Assembly (NCBI GenBank): GCA_964449895.1
Contig: CAYVBY010000006.1
Span: 1 to 64,000, forward strand
Length of the DNA stretch: 64,000 bases
Direction of reading: 5' to 3'
Source: Intestinibacter sp964449895
GTDB lineage: Bacteria > Bacillota > Clostridia > Peptostreptococcales > Peptostreptococcaceae
Under the pieces are notes generated by a model, which made no database searches, was not told the origin of the DNA, and saw nothing but the letters and a program-made list of their open reading frames with translations. Positions 62,062 through 64,000 of this stretch are shown here, piece by piece; the stretch's first letter is position 1; every line of letters begins with the position of its first letter. Both the position numbers and the translations under genes were made by a program.

Positions 62062-62964
62062 TTAGTCATTTTTAGATGCAACTAAAACACCTAATGCAAT
62101 TGAATTTAATTTTGTAACATCACTATCAGCTCTTGAAGTTAAAACTATTGGAGCTTTAGCACCTAATATTAATCCAGCATTTTCTGATTTAGCAAAGAAT
62201 ACCATAGATTTATAAAGCATATTTCCTGCTTCTATATCTGGTACTAATAATATATCAGCTTTTCCTGCTACTGGATGATCTATACCTTTATGTTTAGCAG
62301 CTTCTTCGCTAACAGCATTATCTAATGCAAATGGTCCACCAACTATACAATTTTTGATTTCTCCTCTTTTGTACATTTCTTCTAATTCATGAGCATCTAC
62401 TGTATCAGGCATTTTAGGGTTAACCTTTTCCTTAGCACAAAGAACAGCTACTTTTGGTTCATCTATATCTAATGCTCTAGCTACTTGTACAGCATTTTCT
62501 ATTATTTCTTTTTTAGTTTTTAAGTCTGGAGCTATATTCATAGCAGCATCACTTAAGAAGAATAATCTGTCATATCCGTTAACAGCAAAAACTGCTACAT
62601 GGCTTAATACTTTACCAGTTCTAAGACCTACTTCTTTATTTAAAACTGCTTTTAATACTATTGAAGTATCTACTAAACCTTTCATTACCATATCAGCTTT
62701 TTTGCTAGAAACAAGTTCAACAGCTTTTAAACTAGCTTCAGCTAAATCTTTTATGTCTATTAATTCGTAATTATCTAAGTTTATATCTAATCCAGCAGCA
62801 ATTTCTTTAGTTTTTTCAATATCCCCAACTAATATTGCATTTACTATTCCTTCTTTTCTAGCATTTTCTACAGCTACTAAAACTTCTTTATCTTGACAAC
62901 AAGCTACAGATACAGTTTTAGGTCCTCTTTCTTTTGCTAATTTTATAACATCGTTTATATTCAT
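62062..62964 (-). CDS. ptb: Phosphate butyryltransferase
   Basis: Ptb converts butyryl-CoA and phosphate to butyryl-phosphate, supplying butyrate kinase. The 300 residues fit the phosphotransacetylase/Ptb fold: VSVACCQDKEVLVAVENARKEGIVNAILVGD at the start, HVAVFAVNGYDRLFFLSDAAMNIAPDL mid-protein, and ADILLVPDIEAGNMLYKSM and GLILGAKAPIVLTSRADS near the end. AGAGGTG precedes the ATG. It heads the ptb-buk operon; a LysR gene lies upstream on the same strand. Confidence 0.96.
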   Translation of the reverse strand: MNINDVIKLAKERGPKTVSVACCQDKEVLVAVENARKEGIVNAILVGDIEKTKEIAAGLDINLDNYELIDIKDLAEASLKAVELVSSKKADMVMKGLVDTSIVLKAVLNKEVGLRTGKVLSHVAVFAVNGYDRLFFLSDAAMNIAPDLKTKKEIIENAVQVARALDIDEPKVAVLCAKEKVNPKMPDTVDAHELEEMYKRGEIKNCIVGGPFALDNAVSEEAAKHKGIDHPVAGKADILLVPDIEAGNMLYKSMVFFAKSENAGLILGAKAPIVLTSRADSDVTKLNSIALGVLVASKND

Positions 62965-63193
62965 GTTTACACCTCTTTATAGATTATATTTAATTTAAAT
63001 TACGCAAATACTCTATTTAGTCTTTATTATTTTAAATTTATACATTTATTTTTTCATTAAAGTTAAATTTAAAATACTTTCTCTCTTATAATTATATAAT
63101 TCTTTCAATATAAATAGATAATATGTATTTCTTATCATTTGTTATAAAAAATTCTTATATCCTTATTTGAAATATCAACAATTTTAGTCAAAA
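62965..63193. other. Leader/promoter region of ptb-buk
   Basis: About 230 AT-rich bases. TTGTTG and TATAAG, 16 bases apart near 63174-63147 on the minus strand, are a possible promoter; several other AT-rich matches exist. No clear LysR site is visible. Confidence 0.35.
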
Positions 63194-63228
63194 AATAAGG
63201 ACTAAAAATTAATATTTTTAGTCCTTAT
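63194..63228 (-). terminator. Terminator of the LysR gene
   Basis: AATAAGGACTAAAAAT (63194-63209) and its complement (63213-63228) pair almost perfectly, followed by TTTTTTG on the minus strand. It separates the regulator from ptb-buk. Confidence 0.9.
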
Positions 63229-63242
63229 TAATCAATACAAAT

Positions 63243-64000
63243 TTAATCTCTTGAATCATCTTTTTTGGCAAATTCTTTATAAATATTTACAAATTCTTCC
63301 GCTATCTCAGATAATGGTTCATCTTTTCTCTTTACATATCCACAATCTAATGTGATTTTTTTAGATAATGGAAGTATTACAGTTCCATCATCTAAATAAG
63401 TTTTCTTTTTAAACGCTCCTCCCATTAATGAAAAATAAACGCCATCTGTTTCTCTTATAAAGAAATTTAGCATTTCATGATCTTGTACTGTTATAAAATT
63501 ATTAAAATTATCATAATCTAATTCATTTCCAATCCACATAGATAAAAAGCTTCTATCTACATATTCATTAGTTAACAATACATACTTTTGTAAATCTTCA
63601 AGTTCAACCTTTTCTTCAACTTCACATAAAGGATGTCCTTTTCTAACCTTTACGTAAACATGACCATCTGTTACTTTTATAAATTCTAAGTTTTTTGATG
63701 TAAGTGTCCTTCTACTATTAAAGCTTATTGGTCTAGTTAATTTAATTATACCTATATCAGAAAGACCTGTTTCTACATCTCTAAGAACATTTGAAAAATT
63801 ATCTTGATTGATTATTAAATTTAACTTTTCAGTTTTATGTTTCTTGCTTAAATCTAAAATAATATTTTTTATAAAATATAAATAACATGAAGAAATTCTA
63901 AAATTTACACTTTCATTCTTAGCTATACTATTCATACTTCTAATTAATTCCATATTTTTTTGAATTTCTTCACCATATTGAAGTAACTCCATTCCCTTAG
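63243..64000 (-). CDS. LysR-family regulator, N-terminal DNA-binding domain outside the window
   Basis: The frame is open to the window edge (AAG GGA before the first internal ATG), and KGMELLQYGEEI matches the helix that follows the LysR HTH. About 60 N-terminal residues therefore lie beyond 64000. The visible roughly 250 residues are the effector-binding domain: RISSCYLYFIKNIILDLSKKH, SDIGIIKL and VRKGHPLCEVEEKVELEDLQKY. The ligand is unknown. Its position before ptb-buk makes control of butyrate formation possible but unproven. Confidence 0.88.
   Translation of the reverse strand, partial: KGMELLQYGEEIQKNMELIRSMNSIAKNESVNFRISSCYLYFIKNIILDLSKKHKTEKLNLIINQDNFSNVLRDVETGLSDIGIIKLTRPISFNSRRTLTSKNLEFIKVTDGHVYVKVRKGHPLCEVEEKVELEDLQKYVLLTNEYVDRSFLSMWIGNELDYDNFNNFITVQDHEMLNFFIRETDGVYFSLMGGAFKKKTYLDDGTVILPLSKKITLDCGYVKRKDEPLSEIAEEFVNIYKEFAKKDDSRD

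Noticed and set aside
1..64000. tRNA or rRNA genes
   Set aside because: I saw no CCA-ended cloverleaf or rRNA-like GC-rich stretch between genes. A tRNA search program was not available, so a miss is possible.

Overview
The window looks like chromosomal DNA from a low-GC, Gram-positive anaerobic Clostridium relative. The Peptostreptococcaceae are my best guess, but this rests on gene content and style rather than on any search. The reasons are very AT-rich intergenic DNA, strong AGGAGG ribosome sites with frequent TTG starts, a leucine T-box, a GlpP antiterminator, butyrate kinase and phosphotransbutyrylase genes, a sporulation-type DksA/TraR protein, and many ferredoxin or flavodoxin modules. 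One run of exactly 100 N (18063-18162) marks a scaffold join.

Layout from the left. A partial OPT peptide transporter (1-295) is followed by the leucine operon leuA-leuC-leuD-leuB on the minus strand, led by a promoter and T-box at 5563-5849. Next come a PHP phosphoesterase, an S1-domain protein, a YteA-like zinc-finger protein and an AlkD-like protein. Two glycerol units follow on the minus strand: glpP-glpK-glpF, and a FAD oxidase/oxidoreductase/DUF1667 trio. Both have leader terminators preceded by the same short motif. Nfo and Ogt repair genes, the gap, an EFR1-type flavoprotein, a candidate small RNA and a DUF2325 gene lead into a minus-strand housekeeping block: hemZ-hisS-aspS, a metallo-hydrolase, dtd, relA, apt and recJ.

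The region 31.2-36.4 kb is more accessory: a methyltransferase, an FmdE-like protein, an ArsR repressor with a perfect 26-bp operator controlling a NifX/NifB-like His-rich protein, and then a plasmid-type Rep_3 initiator gene flanked by exact-register 21-bp iterons (six upstream, two downstream). This is an apparent iteron replicon stranded in the chromosome and the most unusual feature here. A second butyrate kinase, a gamma carbonic anhydrase, a CorC/HlyC-like membrane protein and a low-molecular-weight tyrosine phosphatase follow.

From 39.6 to 51 kb there is a molybdate ABC transporter (modABC) with a divergent regulator, a NapH-like polyferredoxin, and the conserved block ruvC-ruvA-ruvB-queA-(membrane protein)-tgt-yajC-TIGR04086. 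From 51 to 64 kb come small Cys-rich and unknown proteins, a TetR gene with its operator in front of a 1459-residue two-ATPase activase/dehydratase-like protein, a tandem pair of uncharacterised Cys-motif paralogues, glutamine-dependent NAD synthetase, the ptb-buk operon and a LysR regulator cut by the window edge. Several translation starts were moved to match ribosome binding sites; this is stated in each entry.
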